Below are positions 24,130-40,418 of a stretch of 64,000 bases of DNA, one piece after another; the first letter of the stretch is position 1, and every line of letters starts with the position of its first letter. Under the pieces are notes generated by a model that saw only the letters and a list, made by a program, of their open reading frames with translations, was not told the DNA's origin and ran no database searches. The position numbers and the translations under genes are program-made. Source of the DNA: Trebouxia sp. TZW2008 (taxonomy: Eukaryota; Chlorophyta; Trebouxiophyceae; Trebouxiales; Trebouxiaceae); contig BDIU01000065.1 in the NCBI GenBank assembly GCA_002118135.1, positions 371,985 to 435,984 of the forward strand. Direction: 5' to 3'.

Positions 24130-24640
24130 GTCAGAGCTGAGGGCCGCATGCCAAAGATGAGGTTTCAAAGCTGAGGATCTAAAAGTGAGGGCTTTGCATC
24201 AAATATGAAGGGGTGACCTGAAAGATGAGGGCCCTACAAAACAAGCAAATGCTGCTGAAAGATGAGGGGCAACAGATGAGGCGTCAAAGGTGAGGGGGTC
24301 ATGACAAAGATGAGGCGCCAAAGGTGAGGCCTGAACAATGGAGGGGGTCATGCCAGAGATGAGGGGGTCCATGCCAAAATTGAGACACCAAAGATGAGGC
24401 GCTAAAGATGAGGGGCCAAAGATGAAAGGCCAAAGATGAGGGCCAAAGATGAGCGGGCAAAGATGAGATTCCAAAAATGAGGAGCCAAAGGTGAGGGGCC
24501 AAAGGTGAGGGGCCAAAGGTGAGGGGTCAAAGATGAGGTGTTTCGCGTGACACAGACAAGGGCCAGAGATGAGAAGGCCAAGGTAAAGCTTAAAAGGGTT
24601 GTGCCAAGATTGAGCACTGCATGCTAAAGATGAGGCAGTT
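24130..24640. repeat. Minisatellite array B2 (GGCCAAAGATGAGG type)
   Basis: Around 30 imperfect units of GGCCAAAGATGAGG/CAAAGGTGAGG, the same family as 20640-20860. Confidence 0.88.
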
Positions 24641-24999
24641 ACAATGCAAGGGTGCATGTCAGTACGCTGCTCATAACTGCAGTCATGGATGCCCAGTGCA
24701 GCTTTGCCAGTGTTGCATGCACCCAGATGGCAGCATTATATATAGCTATGCCAGCATTTGCCAGCAATTAGTTGAGCACGCAAGCCAAATATTAACCAGC
24801 ACACAGCGCATACCTTGCTGTTGTGGCTGACTGGCTGTGCCCGCGCAAAGCTGATGGCAAATTGTGCCATTAGATGTGCCGTTTGGCACTTTGAAGGATG
24901 TCCAGCAGCAGCTGTCATCTCATCATCCTGCGCCAGTACACACAGTATGTTGTGCAATGGACAGAATGCATAGTTGGAAGTCACTGTTGCAGTTGTGCC

Positions 25000-25770
25000 A
25001 TTTGTTGTGCCAGTACATGTGCTCAGATTTGGACTTGAGCCAGTGAATGCGCCAGTAATTGTGCCACTAGTACTAGCAAGGAAGTCACTCAATATGTCAG
25101 TGAATTTGGAGACTGATGCAAGCTTGGTACCCATGGAACGCCAGCTGTACCAGCATACACCGATGCATTGCATGTGTGTTGTGCTGCACAAATGGCGTAG
25201 TGTGTCAGTAGCCGCGCCAGTGGCTGTGTATCTGAGCTCACTGCATGACTGTAATGTGTTGTCACGGCAAACTACTATATGCACCCAGTCTGCTTTTGTA
25301 AAAGAACATGATGTGCCTGCAGCTTTGCCAGTAATTGCGCCGCTGCATTGTACTTGCAAAGGGTAACTTGCCCCAGTAGACATGCTGAAGTTGCCTGTTA
25401 TGTTGTGTCATGAGGTGCGCCAACAGCTGTGTTTGTAGCCCGCATGCAAAGAGTACCTGCCAAAGGCAACATGAACCAGTGAGTGCGCCAGTGTTCTTCT
25501 TGCAGCTTGTGGTGAGAGCGCCAGTAGCTGTGCCAGTAGCTGCGCCAATAGCTGTACATGTGCTACTAGAGTGTGCCAGGATCCAGACAGTTGTATGCAA
25601 CTTGCACCTGCAAACTGCAACACGTGCCAGTAGAATACGCCAACATCAGTAGCTGTATTGGTGGGTGCGCCGGTAGGGTATGCCAACAAGTATGCCAGCA
25701 GGGTTATGTGAGTCTGAGATAAGTGCCAGCGGAATGTGCCAATGGCTGTGACACTAGGTGCGCCAGTAGA
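25000..25770. repeat. Degenerate 12-bp minisatellite array A4
   Basis: Scattered GCGCCAGTAGCTGTGCCAGTA blocks (best at 25515-25555 and 25630-25690) separated by unique-looking sequence. Confidence 0.65.
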
Positions 25771-26039
25771 GTACGGGCGAGTGAGATCTCATTTGAGAGC
25801 AAATACCTTGTACCTGATTGACTTGAGAGAATGGCATGTGCCTCTAGACACACCAGTAGTTTTGCCAACAGATGAAATCAACTGTGTACTAGGAAGAATG
25901 CACATGTGGACTTGGCCATCATAGGTTTGCCAGTAGCTGTGTCAGCAGTAAGTTTGCATGCATGGCAGCCTGTCGCAATAGCTGGGCACCTTTGGCCCTG
26001 GCACACATGAAGTGCTTGGCACTAGTGTGATCCATCATG

Positions 26040-26790
26040 TGTGCCATGAAGCATGCCGGCAGGTGTGCAGTCAATGTGATTCTTGGCATTCCAGCCCAAA
26101 GACGAGATGATGCGGCTTTCAACTCAGGCAATCTTGCCTGTGCCTTTACATTCAGCTGCAAGGCAGTGGTGCTCAAGGACTCACATCACCCATCAGCATC
26201 CTGTCATATGCAGCACAGTGCATGCAAACATAAGCACACATGTTCAGGCATGTCTGTCTATGCTCGATTGCTTGACAACTTCCATGTGAGCACTTCAGCT
26301 GCCGTTAAGAGAGCAGAACCGCCAGTAGGGCTGTCTGAAAGCTCAGCTGTCATGTGTGCAATAATGTTGTATCCCTGGAGCACTGCTGAGATAGCATGCA
26401 CAGTTTGTCCATTGGAAAGTCATTGAGCACTGCCCATCACCCTCACAGCTGGGGGCATGCAATATGAAGTGTTGAACATGTTGTGTATGCCACAGTTGAC
26501 CTCACAAGTGCACTGCAGCGCTGATTAGGAATGCATTTATGCTGTGAGCTGATGCGCCTTGCCCACCAGCCTGAAGTGGTGCAGCCCTGTGCGTAGCACA
26601 TGCCTGTATGCTATACTTGGCCAAACAGAAGCAAAACAGGGCATACAAGGGTGCCCAATAGCTGTAGGCGGCACCACATGCAAAAAATTTTGGAACCATT
26701 TCTCGATTTATGCGTGTCATCTCTGCGCGAGGGCCATGCTAATCTTCTCTGTATCGATCCAATTTTAACAGATGTAGCCGGAGCTACACA
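26040..26790. repeat. Segmental duplication, copy 2 (carries intact U6)
   Basis: Partner of 23105-23870. This copy ends in the intact U6 snRNA gene on the minus strand. Confidence 0.75.
26682..26787 (-). ncRNA. U6: U6 spliceosomal snRNA
   Basis: The minus strand from 26787 reads GTAGCTCCGGCTAC (a perfect 5-bp 5' stem-loop with a TCCG loop), then TAAAATTGGATCGATACAG, AGAAGATTAGCATGGCCC, TCGCGCAGAGATGACACGC and ATAAATCGAGAAATGG, ending TTCCAAAA followed by six T. It has the invariant ACAGAGA box that pairs with the 5' splice site, the AGC triad of the internal stem-loop, and a Pol III-type T terminator. Length is about 103-106 nt, normal for U6. It is the catalytic snRNA of the spliceosome. 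The gene is divergent from the protein gene starting at 27019. A decayed paralogue lies 3 kb to the left. Confidence 0.96.
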
Positions 26791-26810
26791 AGCATGTTCT
26801 GGGTCGCCCA

Positions 26811-26816
26811 ATACAA
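26811..26816 (-). promoter_or_regulatory. TATA-like element of the U6 gene
   Basis: TTGTAT on the minus strand lies 24-29 bp upstream of the U6 5' end, where plant and algal U6 genes carry a TATA box. The upstream sequence element is not recognised with confidence. Confidence 0.4.
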
Positions 26817-27018
26817 TGCGCCCAGCTTGTGATACACTATGAATATGGTTTGTGGGCACACGGCATACTGCCCCAAATTGCTCCATTCGAAGCCCCAGAC
26901 TTGTTCCTGACATCAAGACGATTCCAACGCGACCTCTCTCGCCCGATTTGGTGCACGGGAGGACAGTCTCACTGCATGATAAAGGTGAATCAGGGCTGAT
27001 GACTAACCTGCGAAGAAG

Positions 27019-27984
27019 ATGAGCGACAAGTCCGCGAGCGATGCCCTGGCCAGCCGAGAGCAGAGCGATGAGAGCATCGAGTTTGGCACCGGCTCTAGGC
27101 TCCGCACGCGAGTATGGAGCTCATGAATGTCATGCTGGCAATGACTGTGGCTGGATCGGCCTGTCCTGCCGTCTTTACGCCTGCATATCGCTGTAGAGGA
27201 TCAGTCATCAAAGGCAAGAAGCAAAGCCAGTCAGGCACGAGCCGCCGTGAGTTGCGGCTCAATAACACAACACATTTTCAAACAGCATGTCGTGAAGCAC
27301 AAGACCAGGCAAGCTCCACAAAATACAGTATCAGAAGATCCACAGCAGCAAAACTTGCCATATAAAAGTTCAGGCACATGGCTGCATGCCCACCGTTCTC
27401 ACTGCTCATCTGCTCAAATGTCGTGCCTCAGTAAACAGCCTCACCTGTCATATCAGCAGCTTGGCAGGCCTCTGGCTTGCCCTGGCGTCTGTTCACACTC
27501 AAACCAGCAGGCCTACACAGCACGCAGTCACGCAATAGCGCAAACTGTGTCTCAGCACTTGCTGTACCAAGCAGCTTGTGACAGCAAGCGCCTGGCTGTT
27601 GCTCAACACAAGTCAGCGCCAAACTGCAGCCTGTGGCGCACAAACTTAGGCAGACTTAACAAGGAGCATGTTCAGCTTATTAGACCTCATGACCTTGCTT
27701 TGCAAAGCAGCAGCAGATCCCTTCCAAAGCAGATTGCAGGAAATACAGTGTGTGTTCAAATGTTCAGATACAGCTTGAAAACTCCTTCCAAGGACACTGC
27801 ACAGCAAACATGCCTTCCTAAAGAAGCTCACCCGTCAACAGCTCAACTCTTCCAGCACAACCTCAATGCAGTGCAGGGCGCTGCTTGCTATGATGCCTGT
27901 CAAGAGCCCCAGATTTGCAATGCGCGCGGTCCTACACCATTTCAGGTCATAACTCAGCAATCATGCCAAGCATGCAGCTTGTGA
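27019..27984 (+). CDS. Ser/Gln/His-rich protein of unknown function
   Basis: The ATG at 27019 opens MSDKSASDALASREQSDESI and an exon to 27111. A GT-AG intron (27112-27198) joins in phase 0 to DQSSKARSKASQARAAV and then to a ~260-codon open stretch ending at 27984. The length of the open frame and the in-phase junction support coding. The composition (Gln, Ser, His, Cys; no obvious domain, no signal peptide or membrane helix) suggests a disordered protein. I recognise no family. It starts 232 bp from the U6 gene on the opposite strand, so they may share a promoter region. The last exon could also splice on to pieces at 28.0-28.2 kb. Confidence 0.45.
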
Positions 27985-28326
27985 CAGCCTGGCTTACAAG
28001 TGTCACTGCTGCGCATTGCGCAGTCCACAGAATCCTAGACACCCAGTCAGTAGACAAATTACTCACCAGGTAATACTGCTGCGCCAGCATGTGGGCAAGG
28101 AAAGCTTAGCGTATGTGCACAACAACATCAGACCTGCCACACCTGGTCAGACCAGCAGGAATCGTGCAAATGCCTCTGCAGCTGCGCAAACTTGCTCAAA
28201 CTGGTTGACAAAGCTTTGCACCTCTTGACCTCTGTGACGAGAGTGTTACTGTAGCAGGACCTGAGTCACAGCTGCAAGTCTCGTTCATTCGTTGACTTGC
28301 ACGCACATGAACGCTTTTGAGCTGAG

Positions 28327-28763
28327 CTAGCCTATAGCTAGCTTTGCGGGGCCTGCTTCTGCATCCCATGCATTGGGCACCGTCGCTTCCGCACCCAGCT
28401 GCCGCAAGAGGGTCTTGGCGTACGTGTCGGCCATTGCACAGCTTGGAGCATAAGCAGGTATCCGGTGGTCAGGACCGCCGACCCGTGCAGGGCAGTGCTT
28501 GAACTTGCGATACGGTAACCTTTGTGTCTTGGAATGAGTCAAGCACGTGTGCAGGCTTGGACTTGCTTGCCTCACGATCAGCTGCAAGCTGCAGTGCCCT
28601 GAAACATGCAGCCGTCAAAAGCAGCAGCATGCTGTTGCTGTGCCTGCTGTGTAAGCAGCCTTGCTACTTACTGTAGCCTGTAGATCACTGGGTGCAATGA
28701 TGCGCCATGACTTATTGGGCGTCTGACCATTTTGCTTGCATTGAGACAGATCCCATCAACCTG
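28327..28763 (-). CDS. Possible exons of an unidentified minus-strand gene
   Basis: Exon-like piece 28763-28672 has an acceptor (AATTTCAG) and a strong donor GTAAGT, but two of its frames are open and the choice is unclear. A second piece near 28607-28530 encodes LAADREASKSKPAHVLDSFQ, which looks protein-like, after an acceptor (TTTCAG). The segment to 28327 is open in another frame and ends in TAG. The pieces do not yet join in one phase, and no domain is recognised. They may belong to one gene whose 5' part lies at 28.8-29.6 kb. Confidence 0.3.
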
Positions 28764-28784
28764 CTGAAATTACACATATACATT

Positions 28785-29143
28785 GACAGAGTAACACTAG
28801 CTTGGTCAGCAAGTCAACCATGACTGTTTATGATTGGCATTCAGTATCAGCTTACATGCCGCGCCTCTTTGCAACGCCACAAATGTTTGATGTGCAATTG
28901 AAAAGCGCACAGTCACACAAGATAGGGATCAAAAGCTGGCCAGAGACTCTGCAGATGTGGCATTTGGTGGGAGCTACCTTCTTTATGGAATCTACCACAC
29001 AAGCAGCATCAGACAATGCAATCTCATACCATATATTGTATACGGGCTAAAAGGAGAACGAGCTGTCCTTGCACAATCAGCACGCTATGATTCTGTCAAG
29101 GTTGAGACAAAAGTAGCATCCCACGAACTCTTCATGGCACAGG

Positions 29144-29190
<47 letters not shown>

Positions 29191-30411
29191 TGTACTTGCA
29201 GGAGAAGCTGTGTTGAGGACAGTGTGAGTAACTCTTATGCACTGACATTGCTGGACCTTGCGTTGCTGTGAATTTATGCAGCACAAGCCGTTTGAACAAG
29301 CTGTGTCCAGCCAATGCTGCAATACTGTTGACTTGTGGTCACGCTTTCTAGCCTGACATTTCTAGTGCCAGCTTGTCAGGCACAGTCCGACAGCAGTGAG
29401 CTACATCCTGTCAGCATTGTGACATTTGTTAACAAATTAATGATGCTGTGCATAGGTTGATCAGAGCTTTGGAAAAGGGTATTCTTTACTTTGCGTCGAA
29501 CACACGACACCTGCCAGAGTTTTGGCTTTGTCGCGCCAAAAATGCATTGCTCAGGCACTGCAGGCAAGTGACTGAGGCAGAGTAACACACAAAGCTTTGC
29601 TGCCCAAGTACATGGATGAGACATGCATGCTTCTTGCAAAATCTTGCAGAGCTTATTGCGATGAAGTTTTACCAGTGCCATTTTGTATACCGACCAGACT
29701 GACTGATCGTTCGCTTGACGAGCCTGTAATCACTGCAATTAGACCTAGCTTGTTTGCAAAATTTGTTGCTAAATCCGTGTGGTTGCTGATGTGCTAGTGA
29801 TGAAGCAAACAACGCGCAGAAGCAGTCGATGGAGGACGCGCCCGCAATCGGCTGTGGGCCACGCCATTGAAAGTTGAACTCAGTGACTGACTGGAATGTC
29901 TGTGCAGTGCTGGGTCGAACAAGGTATGGCCATCAGCGAGAAAGGCGAGGTGCAGTCTGCGCAGGCTTGACGGTTGTAGTGCAGATCAAATTTGTCACAT
30001 TTCAAATCTGAGCGTGTGCTGGCCATTCTTCCGCTTCACTCCCCTCGACATCGAAGCTGCGTTCTTTGCGTCAGCGTCGCAAAATATCTGCTATAGCAGC
30101 ACATAGCACAAGCACAAGGCATTGTGGTAGCATTAGAAAGCGCGGTGTAGAGCAAGACCTGAGTGTCGAGTCGTAGATTCGCACTTTTGGGAGCCTGCGC
30201 AACCTTCTAGAATCTGTTGTTCAGCATCGCATTGCATTGTTTCGCCTCGGCGAGTGGCAGAACACTGCAAAGTGTTTTGCTCAGTTTACTCAGCGGGAAC
30301 TGCAGTGACACCTCCATATCAGATGGTCGACCGCGACCCCTCATAACTTGCCTGCTCAGAAGCATTTGATGTGTGCTGTTCTTCCCACAAGTCAGCCTCC
30401 TGCCGCTCGCA
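28785..30411. other. Unresolved region upstream of the PI4K gene
   Basis: No gene is assigned. The plus strand at 28950-29223 reads GERAVLAQSARYDSVKVET then a poly-Gln run and ends at a textbook GTGAGT donor (29224), so a plus-strand exon is possible. On the minus strand an ATG at 29552 opens MHFWRDKAKTLA before a GT. Neither could be extended to a full gene. The last ~600 bp hold the PI4K promoter and 5' UTR. Confidence 0.4.
29146..29188. repeat. (CAG)n trinucleotide repeat
   Basis: Fourteen uninterrupted CAG units. In the plus-strand frame that continues to the GTGAGT donor at 29224 they would encode poly-Gln. Confidence 0.95.
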
Positions 30412-33400
30412 ATGGCTCTCCCCAGCTTGCTTCAGCGATCAGTCGACTTGCCAGTGCGCAGCACTGGCACCTCACTGTCTTCTCCGAGCAGACAGCGTCG
30501 GGCCAGCGGTGAGCACAGGCATGTTCCAGAGATTACCCTATACCTGGAACAGAAGCGGACGAGACCAGGGGTCTCACCCTACTTGGAACGTGTGCAAGTG
30601 CCAATCAGCTCTACAGTCAGGGATGTCCGGCTCAAGCTGCAGAACCTGAAGGGGTGGCATGCTGACAAAGCCAGATGTGCCCTGGTACGCATCTCAATCT
30701 CAAGCATTACTGCTCAATGACTTGCTCAATGACTTGACCTGTTGATTGCATTGTCGTTGGTCTGCATATACTGATGTTCAATGATACACGCAGGTGCTGG
30801 GAGACAGGGATCTTATGGAACATGAGGTAGTTGGGCAGCTTGCTAAGAGAAACTCTGCCACTCCAGATTACCTTCATGTCTTTGTGAAGCTGGCTGATGT
30901 CGCCTCTGTCAGCCTTGACAGAGAAGCCTCAAAGCCATTGGTATTTGACCTCCTGTCAGATGCAGCCACCAAGATGTCACCCAGAAGTGCTCTCACACAT
31001 TCGCTGGGGACTGCCAAGCCTGTCACCCCTGTTCAAGACAAAGAGAACAGGTATGCAGCTTAGTCTTGGACATGACTGATTTGCAGCAAAGCTCATGCAT
31101 AGGACTTGTGCCTGAGAGCAATAGCAAAGCATCAAAATAGAGTATTGTATTGGACACTCAGTCCAACAATGGAGGATCAGCGTGAAGGCTTGTTGAAATA
31201 CTCTGCATTGCAGCATTGCTCATGCAGAATGCTCATGCATCAGTACAGCTACGTAGCATGACAACATCTCTGCATTGTGTATCTGACAAAGCTGGTGTCT
31301 GTCTGCAGCTTGATCCTCAGAAGCCAAGTCGTGGACAGCAAGGACGTTTGCATTCTGCCTGACTCTACAGATCCAGCCGGCAATGCAGTGTCAGAGGCGG
31401 TGGTCCACCTCGTCATTCAGCGCCCAGCCAAAGTTGGATGGCATCATGCCCACGACAATAACTTTGAGCTGTCCATCAGCCGTGGAGACACAGCTGCCAC
31501 TGTCAAGCGCAAGCTTGAGGATCATCATGGGCTCTCAGCAGACTCTCACAGCCTCTTGTACAATGGCAAAATCTTGTCCTGCTCCAAGCCACTTCTGCAG
31601 TACGGCATTGACAAGGGCAGCGTGCTTGAGCTGGCACCTTTTGAGCCTTCTCCGACCCTGACCCCAAGCACGTCTCCCATGCTGTCAAGTCCACAGCATG
31701 AGCTGTTTGAGGGGTGGCAGAAGGCTCGTGCTGGCCTGGCAAAGGGCTTCGCTCCTAGACTTGCTGCTGCTGGCACAGGAGGTGATATGCTGGCTATGCT
31801 TTGAGCATTGCACTTCATCAATGTTTCTGTGAGTGGAACCCTCTTGCTGCCGTGTCTATTGTGCTTAGCTGGTCTTGTACCTGGCTGTCATTGCATGTGC
31901 CTTGCTCAAACATGGTTGCACTTTGCTGGGATCAGGGGTCTCAAGGTTTTTGCTCATGACATCTATCACAGTTTGCAACTAGCATGATGCATGCACGGAG
32001 TCGTTGGGTCTGTCAGGCTGTTGACAATGCTTGCAACAGTATAGTCCTGGCGTCAGCTCATGTGTACAGCAATCAACACAATTGTCATGCAAACCCCTCA
32101 TGCCTGATGCCTGCTCCTAATGTAGCTCTGATGAACACCATGCTAAATTCTTCTGTTGCATGTCTGCAGGTTCCTACTTCATCTGCGATGAACAAGGCAC
32201 TAATGTGGCTGTCTTCAAGCCAGAAGACGAGGAGCCGCTAGCAGTCAACAACCCAAAGGGCGGAGGCAGCAGCGCAGATTGCAACGGCAGCGGCCTGCGC
32301 CGTGGCATCAAGCCTGGTGAAGGTGCAGTCAGGGAAGTGGCAGCATTCCTGTTGGACCACCAGCACTTCTCAGGGGTGCCTCCAACAGCCATGGTGACCT
32401 GCCTGCAGCGCCGCTCCAGTGCTGACATCACGGGGGCTGTGTCACTGGATGAGGCCAAGTTGGGTAGCCTGCAGCAGTTTGTGCAGGCTGATGGTGACTG
32501 TGAGGAGAGAGGCAGCTCCATCTTTGCTGTGAAGGAGGTGCGCGCTGATTGGCTGTGCATGGACCTGGCATATTTGTGGCTGCTTTGTCTGCGTCTGTGT
32601 TGTTGCTGTGTGACCACGCGCTTCTGTCAAGTGGGCACTGCAGAGTGCTGTGCGACCATTCTTCTGTCAAGTGCTCACTGCAAGGTCCTGAGTGACCATG
32701 CTGTTGTCAAAGGGTTGATTGCAGAGCGCAGAATGCAACATGAGTACAGTGCCTGTAGCATACTGCTCAAACTGTATCCAAGCTGTTTGATGTGTAACAT
32801 GACATCAAGGTCATCTGCGTCATGCATCTTTTGCCTTGCCACAGATCAGACTCAAGGCACAAGGCTGCACTGTCATGTTTGGTCAGCTGCCCTGCAATAC
32901 AAGCTCACAGCCCATTTGTGGTTGTCTTTGCATCAATTGCTGTCATGGTGGCTGTTTGCTGCCTTGGCCATCCTTCACAGCTCAAGCATGCATGTATGCT
33001 TGCAGGTGCACAAGATAGCTGTATTGGACATCAGACTGGCTAACACTGACCGCAATGGCGCCAACATCTTGGCGCGGCGTAATGGAACTAGCTGGAACCT
33101 GATTCCCATCGATCACGGCTACTGCCTACCTTCCACCTTTCAGGACATCTCCTTTGAGTGGCTGTACTGGCCTCAAGCCCGTGCACCTTTTGACGAGGAG
33201 ACTTTGAAGTACATACAGAGTCTTGACAGTGCCAAAGACCTGGCAGTTCTGGCATCGCATGGTCTCCTGTTGAGGCCAGAGTGTGAGCGTGTTCTCAGTG
33301 TTTGTACCATGCTTCTGAAGAAAGCTGCTTCGAGAGGCATGACACCCTTCAGCATAGGCAACATCATGTGTCGTGAGGCTCTGACCAAGTCACCTTTGGA

Positions 33401-33551
33401 AAAGCTGCACAAGCATGCCATGGATGTGGCTGCAGCGCATTTCAAGGTCAGCAAGGCAGAGGTCACCAATGAGCAATACTTACAGCATATGACTGCGCTT
33501 TTGGACGAATACCTTGATGAGACGATGCTGGAGGGGGTTGGTTCTGATTGA
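30412..33551 (+). CDS. Phosphatidylinositol 4-kinase gamma (ubiquitin-like domains + PI3/4-kinase fold)
   Basis: Five exons: 30412-30684, 30794-31050, 31309-31781, 32170-32537, 33006-33551. Phases agree and give 638 residues. The N-terminal third carries two ubiquitin-like regions; the second is clear (FELSISRGDTAATVKRKLE, LLYNGKILS, GIDKGSVLEL). The kinase part starts at GSYFICDEQGTNVAVFKP (nucleotide-binding lysine in VFKP), contains the catalytic loop DIRLANTDRNGANIL and the metal-binding IPIDHGYCLP. This is the plant-type PI4K-gamma/UbDK architecture. Such proteins have PI 4-kinase ancestry, but several plant members act as protein kinases on ubiquitin-pathway substrates, so the true substrate is open. 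It is convergent with the glycerol kinase gene. Confidence 0.95.
32538..33005 (+). other. Stop-free, frame-preserving intron in the PI4K gene
   Basis: The intron begins GTGCGC and ends TGCTTGCAG. It is 468 nt long (156 codons) and has no stop in the gene's frame, so an unspliced product would be a 794-residue kinase. The extra segment is Cys/Leu-rich, splits the kinase just before the catalytic loop and looks like nothing conserved, so splicing is the default expectation. Confidence 0.85.
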
Positions 33552-34423
33552 TTGCCTGATTTTCGTCGTGTCTCCTGTTGTCCATTTTCTGCAGTATGTG
33601 TATCAGATGTACGATTTTCAGTACCAGCTTTGGAGTGGCAGCTTTTGGTTTGTCATGTGTGCATAGCATGTCTACATTTGCAGTGTGAGTACAAGTGAAT
33701 TAATGCCTGCGTTGCAACACATGACATTTTGTTCAGACTTCATGTTTTGCCAAGATATCAGCTGACGTGACACTTGCTTTGCTCTGTTATTGATGTCTCT
33801 CAACTTTTCAAGGCAGAACTTTTGCACTGCTGACGCTTTGTAATACAGCAATGTTGCTATACTCGATCGATAAAGTTTAGCCGTGAGACTAAAATAGGTG
33901 TGCAGACTGATAAGCACAGCTGCACATGTAGCTCCAGGCAGATTCGAATAAAACACATCAATAACAGCCTCAGGTTGTCTACCATCAGACCCAGCTCTAC
34001 AAGACTCTGAGAGTGGCTAGATACGAGCCATCTATGTTGGAAATGCAAGCGTGACTTTTGTTTGTCACACTCTGGGAACACAGTAATCGAATGGCTTCAA
34101 TCGTATACATAGCGTTGAACCGCCCAAAATAAATTTATGCCTGGACCATGCACAATTTCTGGGATTTCTGCAAACTTTGCATTCACAGGCAATCCTGAAG
34201 TGCAGCCAGTGCACTGTACAGCAGCTACAGGCATGAGCTGGTGCTTACGATGTTTACTGCAAGCATCTCATCCTTGAGGTACAGTAAGTCGGTAGGACAT
34301 GGAGCATGCTTGACTTGCTTGATGTGACCTTTGATCCTGGCTCAACTGCATGGTCAGGGCCATTCAGTGCAGGAGCAGCAAATACAATTTGCAAATGCAG
34401 TCAGTGCAGCCTGTCAAGTTTGC
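33552..34423. other. Convergent intergenic region, PI4K / glycerol kinase
   Basis: 3' UTRs of two genes meeting tail to tail. No other gene, RNA or repeat was seen. Confidence 0.6.
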
Positions 34424-39824
<5,401 letters not shown>

Positions 39825-40418
39825 GACAATGCATGAACTTTGCAGCAGAGGTCAGTAGTGCTGAGGTAACACTCCAGATCAACAAGGCTCAAGTCAGCGG
39901 CCTGGGGCCCACGAGATCAGAACAATGCACGCAGTAAGAGACATCTCCACCGGTGGTCTTGCAACACCCAGATTCGGCTTGCACAGCTAAACTTTGTCGA
40001 GCACTCGATTTTGGCCCAGGTCGGGCCGAGGTCCAAGCGCTGCGACGGGTAGCAGTAAATGGTCAACGCTGGCAGTTCGAGCGTGAATCTGATCAAAGAT
40101 AGCTGCATGTGCGCTGGAGGGCTTGCAGGCCTACGCCCTTTCGCAAGCGCCATAAACATCGCAAAGCCGACATTACCTGCATATCTGCGTCGCAGGTCGC
40201 ATGCAGGAGCTTGCAGCTGTCATGCGTCTCAGTCGCTCCACAGACAGACATAGTGATTGACTGATCACTGCCTCGCCTCCTGCGTCAGCAGTGCAAACGG
40301 CTTTCCTTGCTTGCATCGCTTCGTGTTCAGCCTGAGCAAAGGCCTCTGCTTGTCTCAAGAAGTGAAATAGGGCTGCGCGACAAATTCATACTGACACAGC
40401 CAAGTGACACTGAGGAGC
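39825..40418. promoter_or_regulatory. Divergent intergenic region, glycerol kinase / RING gene
   Basis: About 590 bp separate two start codons. It must contain both promoters. No box is recognised with confidence. Confidence 0.5.

Larger units (their letters stand above)
19560..26040. repeat. Minisatellite-rich repeat island
   Basis: About 6.5 kb without a recognisable gene. It is dominated by two degenerate ~12-bp tandem repeat families and flanked by the helicase promoter and the U6 duplication. Apparent reading frames inside it translate to low-complexity Ala-Pro-Val, Gly-Thr-Ala or Cys-Ala-Ser strings in every frame, as expected for a 3n-period repeat. Separate arrays are listed individually. 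Confidence 0.8.

Noticed and set aside
24199..24657. A 152-codon minus-strand frame rich in FGPSSLAPHLW
   Set aside because: Translation of the B2 minisatellite; the same string appears in the other minus-strand frames.
19560..26040. CRISPR array
   Set aside because: Units are contiguous and degenerate with no unique spacers of constant length, and the genome is eukaryotic.
32160..33551. A single 463-codon frame as the PI4K kinase exon
   Set aside because: It contains the stop-free intron 32538-33005; the canonical splice sites and kinase homology show two exons.
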